DNA from: Callipepla californica brunnescens
Taxonomy: Eukaryota > Chordata > Aves > Galliformes > Odontophoridae
DNA: 64,000 nucleotides
NCBI GenBank assembly: GCA_023055505.1
Contig: JALIRH010000007.1
Span: forward strand, 12,775,773 to 12,839,772
Direction: 5' to 3'
The notes under the pieces were generated by a model, which did no database searches, had not been told where the DNA came from, and was given only the letters and a program-made list of their open reading frames with translations. Positions 1 to 31,362 of the stretch are shown one piece after another. Position numbers and translations under genes: made by a program. Within the stretch, counting starts at the first letter, position 1. Every line of letters starts with the position of its first letter.

Positions 1-989
1 TCTCTTTTTCCACAGCAAAAATCTACAAAGTATATTGTTCACCTGTTCCTCACAAGGTATCTAAAACGGGAGATAATGTTACAACCATGTAAAGCACATA
101 ATTAGCTGTAAAATGTAATTCCGTACTGTTCAAATACAGAAGTTACTGTACCTCTTCCAGTAAAAGAAGACAATGGAAAGACATCTATTATGCCAAATTG
201 ATATTGGTTTGACAAAGATAATCTGAATGAGATTACTAAAAGGATAATTGCTACTTCTATGAATTCAGATCTCAAAAAAAGGATCAATTACAGTTTCCAG
301 TTCTGTGTGTAATTATTCAAACCTGCATGTGACTCCCCATTTACTTGGTGCAGGAATATAAGCACCAAGAAGGTGGACTATAAGACTGTCCTTTAAGAAA
401 ATGTCTGGATCAAGAATTGAGTGACAGATTATGTCCTCATAATAATTAAAAAAAAAAAAAACAACTAATTTGATGCACCTTTAGTGCAGTCTGCTGGGAA
501 GGAACAAAATGGCCAAAATCAGAAGCCACTTTTCTAAAGCTTACATTTCTTTTGCCAGACCTTTTCTTCTGGAGGATCTGTATTCCCGGTAAGCTCCTGC
601 TTCTGCAGTGATACCCAATGGAGGGGCAGAATCTTCTGACCTGCTCCTTTGTGTTGGCTGGAAACCTGAGCAGGTTATGCAGAGATGTCCCTTTCCACCA
701 GTGATTAATGATATTGACAGTTGCAATTCAGTTCCCACTGAAGTCATCAAACCTCTAACTAGCTCTGAGACATTGTTTGAACAAATACACTACATGACCA
801 GTAAACACTGCAGCTTCAAAAACATTTTTTAAGTAATTTGAAAATATTACAAGGAATAAATGAGAAGTAGCTATCTAAATATTTATTTTATTGTAATTTC
901 TCTCAGTATTTTAAAAGGCACATTTTTGGTGATGATGCCTGCACCTTCTAAAATCCTTCACATGATAGACAACATGCATCATAGATTAC
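1..989 (-). other. COLEC11 intron 4, partial
   Basis: AT-rich intron sequence between the last visible collagen exon and the left edge. I looked on the minus strand for the neck exon and the lectin domain and found no open frame resembling them. I recognise no repeat or RNA gene here. The only notable composition is a short A-run near 449-461. Confidence 0.7.
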
Positions 990-18482
<17,493 letters not shown>

Positions 18483-19824
18483 AATGAGCACTTACAGGTC
18501 GCTGACTCCTAAACAAAAGAATGAATAAACAATTACAAGAATTCCACAGACTTTCAACAGTTTCTGAATATACGCAGCATCCTCCTATGAATACAATATA
18601 GTTTTGCATGCTACAACCCACACAGCATGAGAAGTATCTCTCAAGTCCTCCAAGTAGGTTGTATGTAACACAGGCATATGAGAAATATGTAGCATCACAT
18701 TCAGCAGTTTGTTTTAGTGCTAGAGTGGGTAAGATAAAGCTCAGGATGAATTTAATCAAGAAAGAGATTAAGTAAAGTCAATGACAGGCAACTCTGTGTT
18801 CACTATTTCTCACTGTAGGCAGAGAAAGGTCAAAGGAGAAAAATTTAGTACATGGGCTTGCACTGAAAAATGTCAGCACTTAGCTGCTGCTTAGGAGCGC
18901 ATACTGCTCTTAAGAGGCAATTCAGTAAGGGAATGAGACCAACCTGAAGGCCTGAAATTTCACATCCCATCTTCCTGAGCACTGAAATTGCACTGAGTAA
19001 ATTGTCTGACACAATAGCCCTCACATAACTCAGTGGGAGTGGGATGGAGATGGTATTTCACTATATCATGCAGTGAAGTTACATCAGAGCCTTCAATAAA
19101 TCCCAAGAAGATTCACATCTGAAACATACCCTCACCTAAGCTTATGTGTGAAATGGCTTGCCTCGTATTAGGCTGTGAAGAAATCTCTTGAAAACAACAG
19201 TATAGAAATGGAATTTGTGTGAAAAGACCATCAAAAGCCGATATTTAGGAGGTCTATAGAAATACTCTTTGACAAAAGCATTATTTATGTACTTCTGGCA
19301 TGTTTTTCCAGTCCTTCTTTCACCAAGGCTTTCTACTACACAAACAAGCTGAAAGTCATATCAGGGTTTCAAGAGAAAACATTCATATATCACTTTTTAT
19401 AGCCCTGACACAGCTGTGTGCATTTTACATCTAGAACAGGAAGCCTGGCCTATATTACCCTCTACTCTCTCGTTTTCTTCAGAAATAAGCATTGCAGAAT
19501 TGGGCCCAGGCAAATGGGCAGTATGCAGGTCTGTGTGTCCCAGCATGGTGGGGTCCAAAAGGGTGAATCCGTTATTTTGGGGATAGGCTGAAAGAATAAG
19601 CACTCTCCAGTGGGGACAGAACTTCAGAGTGAGAATGAGCTGGTGAAGCAGAAACCAAAGCTTAAGAGACAGAGCAAAAGGAGAGCAAGCTGCCCTCCAT
19701 GTGTAGCTTTGTGGGTCAGCTTTCCTTTTCCAGTTATTGCTAAGCATTCCTTCCAAAGCAAGGTGCAAGAGGAGGAACATGTCTGAAAAAGGAAGGGGTA
19801 TATGCTTGGACCTGGGAAAAGCTC

Positions 19825-20012
19825 ATCGAGTCATTAAGGTTGGAAAAGACCACTAAGAACATCTAGTCCAACCATCAACCCACCCATGCCCACTAAACCA
19901 TAGTTCTCAGTGCCACTTCTCCATGGTTCTTAAACACCTCCAGGGAGAAGGTGAGTCCACCACCTTCTTGAGCAGCCTCTTCCAATACGTTACCACTCTT
20001 TCTGAGGAAAAA
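19825..20012 (-). mobile_element. CR1 LINE 3' fragment
   Basis: Reads 'GGTTGGAAAAGACCACTAAG', 'TCTAGTCCAACCATCAACCC' and 'ACCTCCAGGGAGAAGGTGAG', the reverse complement of a CR1 3'UTR. The terminal octamers are lost at the left. Confidence 0.85.
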
Positions 20013-20307
20013 ATGAATTCCTTATTTCCAGTATTTCAGCCTAAGTTAGGCCAGAAAAGATGCCAACCCTACCCCCCATCTGAACAGCTACAGATACAGT
20101 TACAGTTAGCAATGAAGTACTGCTTCCCTTGCACTAAATTCACATTCATGATAAAATTGCCACATAGCAGGAACTTTTTTTCATCATAATGAAAAACTTA
20201 AAATACTGCATAGGATTAACTAATTCTGTATATTTACTGTGAAAAGGAAAGATGTTAATGTTGGCATTTTCAAATGGATCAAGAGACTCAGGAGAAAATG
20301 GAACAAA

Positions 20308-20346
20308 CCCCCCCCCCCCCCCCCCCACACATACATATATATATTT
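20308..20346. repeat. C19 run followed by ACAC/ATAT repeat
   Basis: Nineteen consecutive C, then ACACATACATATATATAT. It is a simple sequence repeat; the G-rich complement is a homopolymer. No gene context. Confidence 0.9.
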
Positions 20347-21557
20347 CACTAAGTTGTAGTGTAACAGTTTTATTTTTAAAGTCTCTTCCTCAATTTTGTA
20401 TTAGCTTTAATCTAGCAGACTTCAATAGAGTCAATCTTACTAGAGCTACATGTCGTAAACTCACAACATTCTGCTCAGATTGCCAAGTACTAAAGTCATC
20501 TACAAAAGCCTCCTCTCACAGCTTAAGGTGCTGATTCTGGAGGGACAGCACTCACACATATGCAGATGTTTGTAGTATTTTTTTCCTTTCAAAACTGTTC
20601 AGCTTACAACATTTTGCTTATGCTGCCATAACTAGGATGATTGCAGCTCACGTATACATGTCGCAATCAGCATTAAAACACCTAGCTCAGGTATTGCTGG
20701 CAGCACACAAACCCACTTAAGCACAAATCTCAGCGGGGATGTTTGAATATTTAGGCCACAGTAAGTTTAGTCACAGCTGCAGCAGCACCACTCAAGGGTT
20801 CTCCGAAGTGCAGGCAGAACTGAATTTGTCCATCTCATGGATGAAGAAGCAGGCATGGAAGAGAAAGTATAACATCAAGGTGGATCTGAGAACAGAAATA
20901 ACAGAAGATGGAAAAAAGTAGCAAAAGTAATGGAAAATTGTATATTGGATGGAAAGCTTCTACTGCCCTAGAGAAGCATCAACAATCACAGTTCCCCAGG
21001 GCTCTGGCTGATAAAATCAGCAGGAAAATATTTGCTGTGCTGCTGTTCTCAGCTGTCTCAGACTATTGCCTGGTTTGCCCATGCACAGAGCCAGCCCTGG
21101 CTGTCAGAAGCCAGATCAGACACGGCTTATAGCTCATTAGATCACTACGAGAGCAACCTACTCCCAGCTGCCTAAATTGTTCCACATATGCTAAGCTGGA
21201 ATCCAACCACATTTCCCCTAGAGAAAATTTCTAGCCACAGGGTAGAAGGCATTACATCCTGGTGAACTTGGCATCCCAGAGGAGCTCTTAGTATTCACAG
21301 TGGATGATCTTGCTTTTTTGACAAGTCTGTGATCCAAGTCAAAACAGATAGCAAGTGAAAAGGGAGCAATAAAGCACAGTGAGGTGAGGCAAGGCAAATT
21401 CAGTTGGAAAGAATCTTCAGATATCATCAATTGCCTGATCACACCCGGACTAACCAAAAGTTAAAGCATATTATGGGGGGGCATTGTCCAAACAACGGAC
21501 ACCCTGGGAGGTAAGTGCAGAAAGGGAGGAAATGCTTCAGCCCACAGCTACAGCTTC

Positions 21558-22065
21558 AAAGCTCAGGGATTGGAAGAGACCTCAACAGATTGAGTCCAAC
21601 CCCCCTGCTAAAGCAGGTTCTCTACAACAGGTCGCACAGGTACGTGTCATGTGGGTCTTGAATATCTCCATGGAAGGAGATTCCACAACATCTCTGGGCA
21701 ACCTGTTCCAGTGCTCCATCATTCTTACTGTACAGATGCTCTTCCACATGTTTGTATGGAACTTCCTATGTTCAAGTTTTAGGCCATTGCTCCTTGTCCT
21801 ATCCCTACACACCACCTGGCCTCATCCATTTGCCTCCCACCTCCCTTCAGATATTCATAAACATTTATCAGATCCCCTCTGTCTTCTTTTCCCCAAGCTG
21901 AACAGATCCAGGTTATTCAGCCTTTCTTCATATGGGAGATGCTCCAGGCCCTTTATTATCTTTGTGGCCCTCCACTGGACTCCTTCTAGGAGATCCCTGT
22001 CCTTTTTGAACTGGGGAGCCCAGAACTGGACACAGTAATCTAAATATGGGCTCACCAGGGCAGAC
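21558..22065 (-). mobile_element. CR1 LINE fragment, left arm of a head-to-head pair
   Basis: A minus-oriented 3' half of CR1 whose 3' end is at the left (GGGATTGGAAGAGACC). Its minus-strand translation includes [20 protein letters not shown] and LFSLGKRR. It stops about 40 bp before another CR1 in the opposite orientation. Confidence 0.9.
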
Positions 22066-22104
22066 TAAAGGGGAAGGATCACCTCCCTCAACCTTCTGTA
22101 TCTC

Positions 22105-22388
22105 TCTGACAGCAGGACAAGGGGAAATGGTTTTAAGTTGAGAGAGGGAAGATTTAAGTCAGATGTCGGGGAAGTTCTTTACGATGAGAGTGGTGAGGTA
22201 CAGGAGCAGGCTGCCTGGAGAGGTTGTGGATGCCTTGTCCCTAGAGGTGTTCAAGGACAGATTGAATGGGGACCTGGACAGCCTAGTCTAGTATTAAATG
22301 GGAAGGTTGGTGGCCCTGCCTGTGACAGGGGAGTTGGAAATTCATGATCCTTGAGGTCCCTTCCAGCCCAGGCCATTCTGTGATTCTG
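22105..22388 (+). mobile_element. CR1 LINE fragment, right arm of a head-to-head pair
   Basis: A plus-oriented CR1 3'UTR from 'GACAGCAGGACAAGGGGAAA' to the tail 'GGCCATTCTGTGATTCTGG'. It belongs to a different 3'-UTR subtype from the copy at 21558, so the two are independent insertions rather than one inverted copy. Confidence 0.9.
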
Positions 22389-25300
22389 GACGTGCTCTTT
22401 TTCATGCACCTCCAACACATCTAGAAGATCAGAGACAAGCTTGCAAACCAAGTGGGTCAGATACTCAGTGGAAAGCCTGTAAATCCAGGCAGCTTCAGCA
22501 TGAGCATCCAGCATCCTGCTGATAAAAATTCTCAGTGATGAATTGGAGAAAGAAATGAAAAGCCTGTGACAGAAGGAATTGAAATGAGGAGGGTGCTCCA
22601 GTGTTTGCATTAGTGAATAAAAAGGCAGCACTACCTATGCTGGTTTCATTTTATGGGGCTTTTGACATATCCAGACTACAACTGAAAGATCAAAGTCTGA
22701 GGATATGTTAAATATTCATCTGCCTTTGCAGACTCCCACGCAGCTCAGGCATAGGACAGGCTCTGTCAGGGCTGCTTGGTGGCTCTGCTCAGCAGCCAGA
22801 AAGGAAGGATTCTGTCACCACATGAAACATCCCATTCACCACTGCCTGCTGCTACACAGCTTACAGGCCCCAGGGATGCAGCTCATGCTGCCTCATGACA
22901 GCTCGCCTGGCACAGAAATTGGGCTGTCACGCCATGACCTTCAGGGAATCGTAGTGGAGGAGCACAGCTCCTTGGTTTCAGGCAGGTCACAACACCCAGG
23001 TCTCTTGCGAATGCTTGGGAAATTACCTCAGTCAGAGAAGAGCCAGCAACAGAGGAAATCTCTGAAGAGGTTGCAGATAAAACCATAAAGTCTGCTGCTG
23101 CAGTAAAGGGACAAATTAATTGTAGAAATCAGACCAGAAACACTGTGGATATCATTTTCTCCACCTTTTCCTGTTATAAAATAAACCACCCCTTCTGCAG
23201 CTAAAATGGCCTTATGTGATTGAAACAAGAGTTTGATCTCCAGGTATGTACTACAGAAGTACCTTTCATTTTAAAACCCTGGAAGGTTCCCTGCCTTTCT
23301 GACCTATCTTCAAGGCCTTTCACATCCAGATTCACAAAGGCAGTTAGAAAATTAAATTCCACTGACAGCAGTACTCTGAAAAAGGATGCCAGTGCGTCTT
23401 CCAGAACCTGTTAGTCCTTGGTTTGGGGGTAATTTCAGCATTAAAATAACCAGCTCTGTCAAATTTAGGGAGTCTGCCTGAGCTGCTGAGAGGTTTGTGA
23501 GCCCAGGTTTCAAGCGACAAACCCCAGCAAAGTCATTGGGAAGCCCAGAGGCAGAGCACACCCCAGGCTGGCTGGGAACAGCTCAGGGCAGCCAGGCCAG
23601 CTGGCATCGGGCACTCTTGAACCACCCTACTTGGGTGGAAAGCACGGAGCTCACTTCCAGCCAGCTAATGGCTCAAATACAGGGACCCTGCAAGAGCCAG
23701 CAGCTGCCCTACAAGGGCCAACGGCATATTGAACTTGGTTCCTTTGTACCTAAAAGCAACAGCACGAGTGACCTGCCTAGCTGAATCCAAAACATTGGAA
23801 AACGTAGATGAGAAATGATGCTTGCTGGCTGTAACGTCCAGCCAGTCAGTAATCAAAGAAACAACAGCCCTCTATAATCCTAGATGATTCTTCTTTGAGG
23901 TTACTCTCTCTACTATCTGAATTCTCAGAATTATCTGTATTCTGAACTGCCTGCATTCCTGGTACAGACAGACATACAGATGTGTAGAAGCAGCCCACGG
24001 CTGAAAGCAGAATTGCACACCAGGGGGATGATTTCCCCAAGCAGGTTTGAGCCAGCACCACAGATACATCAGCACCTTTACACAGCTTTCACTTCCCTGA
24101 CTTCTCAAGTCCTTGTCACCTGCATCCCAGTCCTGGGAGGTGTTATCTGGCAGCTTGTGCATCCTCAAATGTCCAGACAGTGTCCAAGCCACATCCCAGT
24201 GGATGCAACTTGTGCCCATAAAGTGATGCCACTGAAATGCCAGGCTGTGACACAGACCTCAGGCTGTTTCAAACACTTTGAACAGATGAAAGCCAGTATA
24301 CAGATTTAGAAAGGTAGTACCAGGCCCCAGCACAGATTAGGGATAAGTTTTTGGGACAAGCAGGGCCCAGGGGTTATGGATTATTCCCTTGAAGGGAAGT
24401 CTTTCATACTGGAGATGAAACCTGTGCCACTGACCTTTCCTTTCCCCATTACAGCATCGCTGATAATCCTAACCTACAGATGTCTTATGTCGCTCTGTTT
24501 TTACCTTATCTAAGCATTCTCTCATTTGTCCTCCCAGCTTTCTCATGCATTACCTTGGGTAAGAGTTCTCCATTTAGGCAAAATATTAAATCAGAACCAA
24601 TGATAAAGCTGTTGAAACATTAGGTGATCATTTTAGCATTTCATTTTAAAGCACTGCAATGTTGCAGAACTGTTGATTTAAAGGTTAAAGCAACAAGCTT
24701 GAAAGAGAAAAAAAGAATACCAAAATCTTAATGCTGTTGAAATTGTAAAAGCAGGGATTGTTAACTGCTGTGGTTACAAAGTCTCTGTGAAATCTATGGC
24801 GCATGGAGAGAGGCATAAAGCAGCAACATAACGCATTTCGGGTCCTGATGATGCTGAAGATCACTGAAGTTTGCTGCAGAGGACAAAAGAGAGAGTCTGA
24901 GCTGATGAGAAGCTAAAGTTAACTAAAAGCCTAGCTGATGGGAAGTCATTGGTTACTCCCCAAAGTGCATTTAATTCTGGCTCAATAGAGCCATTTCCTC
25001 AGCTGATGCTTGTGAGGTATGAGGGGCTATTAGCTCTGACTGTACCATGTAGGTGCCCTTGTCTCAGGTAGGAACAGTAGCTTTGCTTTTCATTGAGAAT
25101 TATGTTTTTAAAAAACTGTGGGACAAATTCCTTCCTGATGCGGTTCTGCTGGAGTCAGTGAGTTTAAGGCAGAGTTAATGTACCATCATCCGTGCTGAAA
25201 ATATAAATTTGGGGCTTCAGCAACGGTGTGAGAAAGACTGGGTACAGAAGGAGGCAAGTAGATTTTCATAACATACAGCCAGAGGGAGAAGGGGCCCTCC

Positions 25301-25624
25301 TGATTTCTTGCGCTGAGTGCCAAATGTCTCACAACGGCTCCATGTGGTGTTTTTAGTCGGCAGAACAACATTCATGGAGAATCTTAGCTTTGCATTGGTC
25401 AGAAGCAAGCAAGAAATAAAATTTCTCACGCATGGTTTTGATTAACGCCTCCATTAAATGACAGTCTCTCTGCTGTAGCCTTGTTTGCAGCTGTAATTGC
25501 AGAAATAGCTTGTGATTTTCAATGCCATACTTGAAATACATCAGAAACACTGAAAATTTGATCTAACTGCCCCCAAATCCAAAATACAGAGTTCATATGA
25601 GGAAAAACTTAAATTTGAGGGTTA

Positions 25625-25767
25625 CAGAGCATCGGAACGGTCAACTCAGTCTCCTTCCCTGGAGGTATTCAAGACACACCTGGACAATTCCCTGTGCAAC
25701 CTGCTGCAGCAGGGAGTTGGACCCACTGATCACCAGAGGTCCCTTCCAACACCTTTGATTCTGCAAC
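25625..25767 (+). mobile_element. CR1 LINE 3' fragment
   Basis: Contains 'TCCCTGGAGGTATTCAAGAC' and 'GCAGGGAGTTGGACCCACTG' and ends at a decayed TTTGATTCTGC tail. Confidence 0.87.
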
Positions 25768-28700
25768 ATCTTGAAATACAGCTGTCAGCACTTTTAAAAC
25801 CCATGTCTAAACTGTCTCAGCTCAGTCCTGATGCTATGCCCCACACGTTTCTGTAAAACACAATTCTGCAATTCACTGTAAAAATCAGTTAATATCTGGA
25901 GAATGCTGTGGGAAACATTTCTGTACATAAATGAATACATATTGTATACATGTGAATTTTTCATCTTATTTCTGAGGCTTTAGGGCAATACCTTTCCACT
26001 CTCTGCATCCACATAAGCTTAGGACAGGCTGAACAAGTTGGGATATTTGTGCAGTATCTGAGTATTTAATGCCTATTCAATCACCTTATGCTTTCCAACA
26101 TGTTCTCAGCCTCCAGATACCAAGAAGTTTTCCAGGGGAGCTTGACAGTTGTCTTCTTGAGGGCACTGAAGAGATTCACAAGGCAAACTTAATCTGGGGA
26201 GCACAGTCCCAGTTCCCCAGATAAACTCTGAGGTGCAGAGATCAGGCAGAAAGACCCCTTCATCACCCCCCATCACATCCACAGTAGTGCATGCCTTCTC
26301 CACAACAGAAATACCACTCAAGTATTGATCCAAAAAATGAGAAATACCAGTTGTGGAACAGTCTTAACTGAAAAAGATGCAAGCCCACAGCTCCTCCGGA
26401 GAAGAACTGCCCCCAGGAGATGGATGCTATTATATGAGGGTAGAATAAGCTCATGCACAAAAGATTACGACATAAGAAGCATGGTGAAGAAGTGAAATCA
26501 AGCCTAGCAATAGGATACTGGAGAGGAGGAAAAAAAGAAAAAAAAAAAAAGAGCAAAGTGAATGCTTTCTCTTACTTCTCAAAATTGATGCATATATTAA
26601 CTCAGTGTAAAACAGAAGGCACTACCCCAGAGCACACATGAACATGGGAAAGGTTTCCTTTCAGTTGCTCCAGCATCTTACTCCTCACTCCTCTTTGAGC
26701 AGAAAGAACACAACAGATGAAAACAGCTTTTGCCTCTTCTCATATATTTGACACTGAATCAGCTGAATTTAGATGAGGTTCTAGGAACAAAAGAAAGCTA
26801 CTTGAGTGCTGCTCAGTCTTTCTGAACACAGCATGTACAACACCTCAGAAAAGTGAGCTAGGAGATAGAACACAGCTGGCATTAAGGGTTGCCTATTTAT
26901 CAGGACCATTTTGCTACCAGACCTCAACCTAGCAGACATTACAGGCAGACCCTTGTGTGGGATTCAGTCACTCTGGCTGAGCTTCTGAGACTGAGAAAAA
27001 TCATTCTGAGCTCCCTGTATAATCAAGTCAGGGAAAGGCACCTTTCTGTGACAATTAATTGCACCCTAAAACAGATCAGATAATTGACTCTCCAGAGGCA
27101 TGCATTCATCTCCCAGCATTGTAGGTACATGATGCTGAGTGAGGGAACAACCCCCCAACCCCATCACTACTGGCTAAGTCTATCTATGTGAGGGCTAACA
27201 GCAGCCCGAGTCCCCTGCTGCAGGTACACATCACCCTCTCCTTCTTCATACTGTCACCATCTGATTCCATACTGAGCTAGCACGGGTAGCTAAGCCAGCA
27301 GAAAACCATTCTTCCTTTTGCAGTGTTATTTTTCAGTTGATTTAGTTGCTTGGCTCCTGGAGAGGGAAAAATGGCCATCCATTCCTGCGAAAAAACGTTG
27401 CCAGCACTGAGCAGGAGCCAAGATAGCCTTCAGTGTGTTATAAAACTGTGCCCTCACATGCCAGAGGTATGCAGAAAACAAAAATACATGCAAGTGAAAG
27501 AAATAATGGGACTAAATTCACAAAAATGTGGAGAAAAAAAAATAATAAGAATGGATACATAATTAAAGAGAAGGATTTAAAAGTCAGAAAGATATGGCAA
27601 AATACCAGGCTACAGTGGAAAATAATATCCAGCAAAAGATACAGAGCATTTGAGATACAGCAAGATGAGCCATTTTGCAATAGCATTCAAGCCAGAGTCG
27701 TGGAAATGATCCAAGAATATTATCCTCAAATGACAAGGACATGCTTCTCGGAATGATATCCTCAATATAACAAACCACCACGGTATAAAATCTTGCATTT
27801 GAACTGGGGCAGCAGCATCAATGCAATTCCAACAAAAGATTGTTTTTATTCTCAAACTGAGAATCTGCGGGAATCAAATAACATTCAATATGTGAACCTA
27901 TGCTGATACTTTCACGATCAGCTCCCAGATGCCTGGGAAAGGTGGGAAATAAATTATACTGGTGATACAAGGACTAAAAACGTCTTCGTAAAATGGCCAA
28001 GACTCTACATAGGAGAAAAAGGACTGTGGAAAAAAGCAAGCCCCACAGGGAATGCAGCCAAATATCTTCACTGGAGAAGTAAACAGACAAGAGTAAACTT
28101 AATAGCAGTAGTGCTGTTCAATAGACTTTCACTCCTAAGAGTTCTGAAACACTTTTCCAAGTGCAGGGGCAGGAAAGAAAATGAAAGGGAAACCTACCAA
28201 AACAGCTCCCCAGATTAAAAATAATAATAAAAGCAATTTCTATATAGAAATAATTGTAGAAGCAAAAAATAGGGGGGAGGGAGGGGCAGAGTGTGAATCC
28301 AAAGTGCCCTCATAAGAGCATGTGCTAAATAATACTGTTCTTGCAGATGACTATACCTTAATGAAGTTCTCAGAAGATAAAAACTATTCTTACACTAGGA
28401 TGTTATAGTAGACTTCAGCCAGTCAGTCTAATCTTTGCCAACAGACATGATCCTGCTTAGAAGACATGTCAGATGGAAGGCAGCTGAAAGAAGATCTGTA
28501 GTGGTTAACAACTTCCAGTGCAGCTCTTACACCACAGCAATTGTACTTAAGAGTCCTCTGTCACATACCAGTCTACAGAGATTTAAAGAATTAGAATACA
28601 TGAAACTGCACTCAGGCTAGAGGTGCTTTTGACAGTCCGGTCTCATTTTGAAAAAGAAACATGAATTCAGAAAGATATATAGAGAACACGTAGAAAAAAC

Positions 28701-29657
28701 CTGCAAACAAGGCCACTTAAACTGAAGGTGTTTCTTCCCTTACCCATATGCCAGGATGCTTCTTCAGCCAAGAGATTTCTGACGATGACAACTCCCTTTG
28801 GGAATTTTTTATTAAATTCCTTTCATCTAACCCACTGCCCTGAGAGATTCCTCTCTATTAATAAGTATGTTTCTAGGGAGGAATACAGCAATTCATGTTA
28901 AGTAAGGGATAACTACTGGCATTTCCACCTGCTTTTGAGCTCAGCAAATTCTCTTGGTAGAGCCATAGATGCATCTTCACGCAGCCAGAACATGACCAGA
29001 GGCCATTCATGCACACATTAAGAAAGTGCACTGATCACTTGAACTTAAAGATACCTCCTTTGTGTACATGTTCAGCATTCATAGGGCATTTACAACAGCA
29101 GAAGCTAATGCCACAGTTCTGATTATGCAGCCACCAGCAAAAGAAAAGGCTTCAGAGGAGGTGTTAAAGGCAGCAGTAACCTCATCCTGGCTGAAATCCC
29201 AACATCTGCCAGTTAACATAAGCAACAGAAGGATGAAGAACAAGGAAAAGAGAGAGAGACTTGCCACAAAGTTATTCAGTGCTGCCAAAGGAGATGAAAG
29301 ATCAACTCTGAACATATCATATCCATGTATCCAGTGCTTCAGTGGTGACATCTAGCATCATCATTCCTAAAATCAAGGAACAACGTGATGCATTTAGTCT
29401 GAAACTCAGTCTAAATGGGCAAATGTGTTTAAATAGAGTTACTTAGAAGACAAAGAAAATTATTATCAGACTCATTAACAAAGCTTATGACTGACCCTGG
29501 CATCAGGTGCCAGCAGATTCACTTGACAGGCCAGGGTTGCCGAGGTAATAACGTTCATGTTCATTGCACCATGGCAATCCTTGCCCAAGCTTGACATGTG
29601 ATATCCAGAAATTCTACTCGAGATTTCCAAGCTATAGAATGCCCAACTGCTCTCTTA

Positions 29658-29845
29658 TCATAGAATCACAGAATTGGAAGGGACTTCCAGAGATTGAGTC
29701 CAACCCCTGCCAAAGCAGCTCCCTAGCCCAGGTTGCACAGGTAGGCATCCAGGCGGGTCTTGAATGTCTCCAGAGATTGAGACTCTACCACCTCTCTGGG
29801 CAGTCTGTTCCAGCACTCCATCACCCTTACTTTCAGGTGAAAGGT
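29658..29845 (-). mobile_element. CR1 LINE 3' fragment
   Basis: Starts TCATAGAATCACAGAATTGG, then 'GAGTCCAACCCCTGCCAAAG' and 'CAGGCGGGTCTTGAATGTCT'. It is a fairly intact 3' end in inverted orientation. Confidence 0.92.
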
Positions 29846-31212
29846 TTTCAGTTGAACAGTAAAACCTCCCTAACATTTCTAGTACACTGTTAAGAGTGTT
29901 CTCTAAGATCCCATTACATCCATTGCACTGCAGAAGTAGCAGCGGGCACAGTCTGCTTGAAATCATGCATGAAAATCAATGGTATTTAGAACACTGATGG
30001 AACATAACTCACTTATCTTGTGTTATCTTAGCTTGTGAAGATAATATGGTTGTCTCCACATCTGTCTCTCACGTTTTAGACTTAAATAGTCCAATGTGAA
30101 TAATTCTGGAGACATGTACTCAAAAATATTTGGAAGCTGGTGAAAATCAGCATTCTACCTAAGAATGTTACAAGGACTTAAACAAATCATGTTCCTCTCC
30201 ACTACATATCAATAAAACATGCAAAGATGCCTGGGAACACTCTGTGAAGATATCTGCCTTGTCCTTTCAAAGATTGCCCTTGAAAAACAATAATAATTTA
30301 AAAAGTGCCATCTCACTTTCTCTCAGTTGGTTTTGAATTGTGAATTCATTGCACAACTCGACAGAAACATTGCAAATGCATCTGTAGATGCTGCTGAGAG
30401 CACACAAGCACAGCACTTCTCTTGTTCAACATTTCCCTTGCTCCCAGTATCTGTTTCCATAACACTTCTTGCCCAAAATTCCACTAACCAGTCAGCTATC
30501 AGAGATCCACTGTCTTATTAATACCCTTCTGATGAGAGACCTCAGTGGGAGCCATTTTTCTTCATGCAATATGACTTTCATGGGTTTTTTTTGCTTCCTA
30601 TGCTAGACCTTCATTACATTCCTGTCTCACGTTTTATTTTGACTAGTCATAACTACCATGCCATCCAATATTGCCAGTTACTTCATACATACATTATTTA
30701 ATATATTTATATTAGGTATATAATAAAGACCTTTGTTTTGAATCCCAGGCAAGAGGTGATATCACATAAATCCTTCTCTGATGACAATCAAAGTCTTACC
30801 TACATTAAAATGTTCTTAGAGATTAATGATTTATGAACCCTTGTCTTGTAAAAGAAAGCTTCGTGTAGAGAGACAAGTACTACTTCAGATGTGCTTAGTT
30901 GTTCAGCCTTTGCCATTAGGACGCTACCAAAATGTCCACAGCATTCAGATCAGCTGGACGATGAAATCAACTTGTGATTTGTGGTTTCTTAGCAGCCCTT
31001 TTTCTAAGCAGTCCGCTAAGGACACTTATATGCACAATTTTTATGAGGAAGTTTCAGCATCTGCTAAATTCTCCATCTCCATCACAGGAGAATTTGAAAG
31101 AATACACTCACTGAACAAATTAACCTGAAAACCTGAGAAAGCTATCTGTATGATTTCTTTTAACTTTATGCTCATTCCACAGTTACTGTATCATACTAAT
31201 AGCATGAAGTAA

Positions 31213-31362
31213 CAGAGTCATAGAATCATCTTGGTTGGAAAATGCCTTCAAAATCAAGTTCAAGCATCAGTCTGACCTCCTGAGTACTGTCACACAGCTA
31301 TATCCCTTAGTGTCCTATCTACACAAACCCAAACTTCTCCAAGGATGGGGACTCCACCAGGC
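31213..31362 (-). mobile_element. CR1 LINE 3' fragment, diverged
   Basis: Begins with GAGTCATAGAATCATCTTGG, then a decayed 3'UTR ending near 'GATGGGGACTCCACCAGGCC'. The 5' limit is approximate. Confidence 0.75.

Noticed and set aside
21484..22038. 184-codon plus-strand ORF
   Set aside because: It is the antisense of a CR1 fragment. The minus strand carries the recognisable CR1 ORF2 wording.
22705..23088. 127-codon plus-strand ORF upstream of COLEC11
   Set aside because: No recognisable motif or repeat structure, and another ORF overlaps it on the opposite strand.
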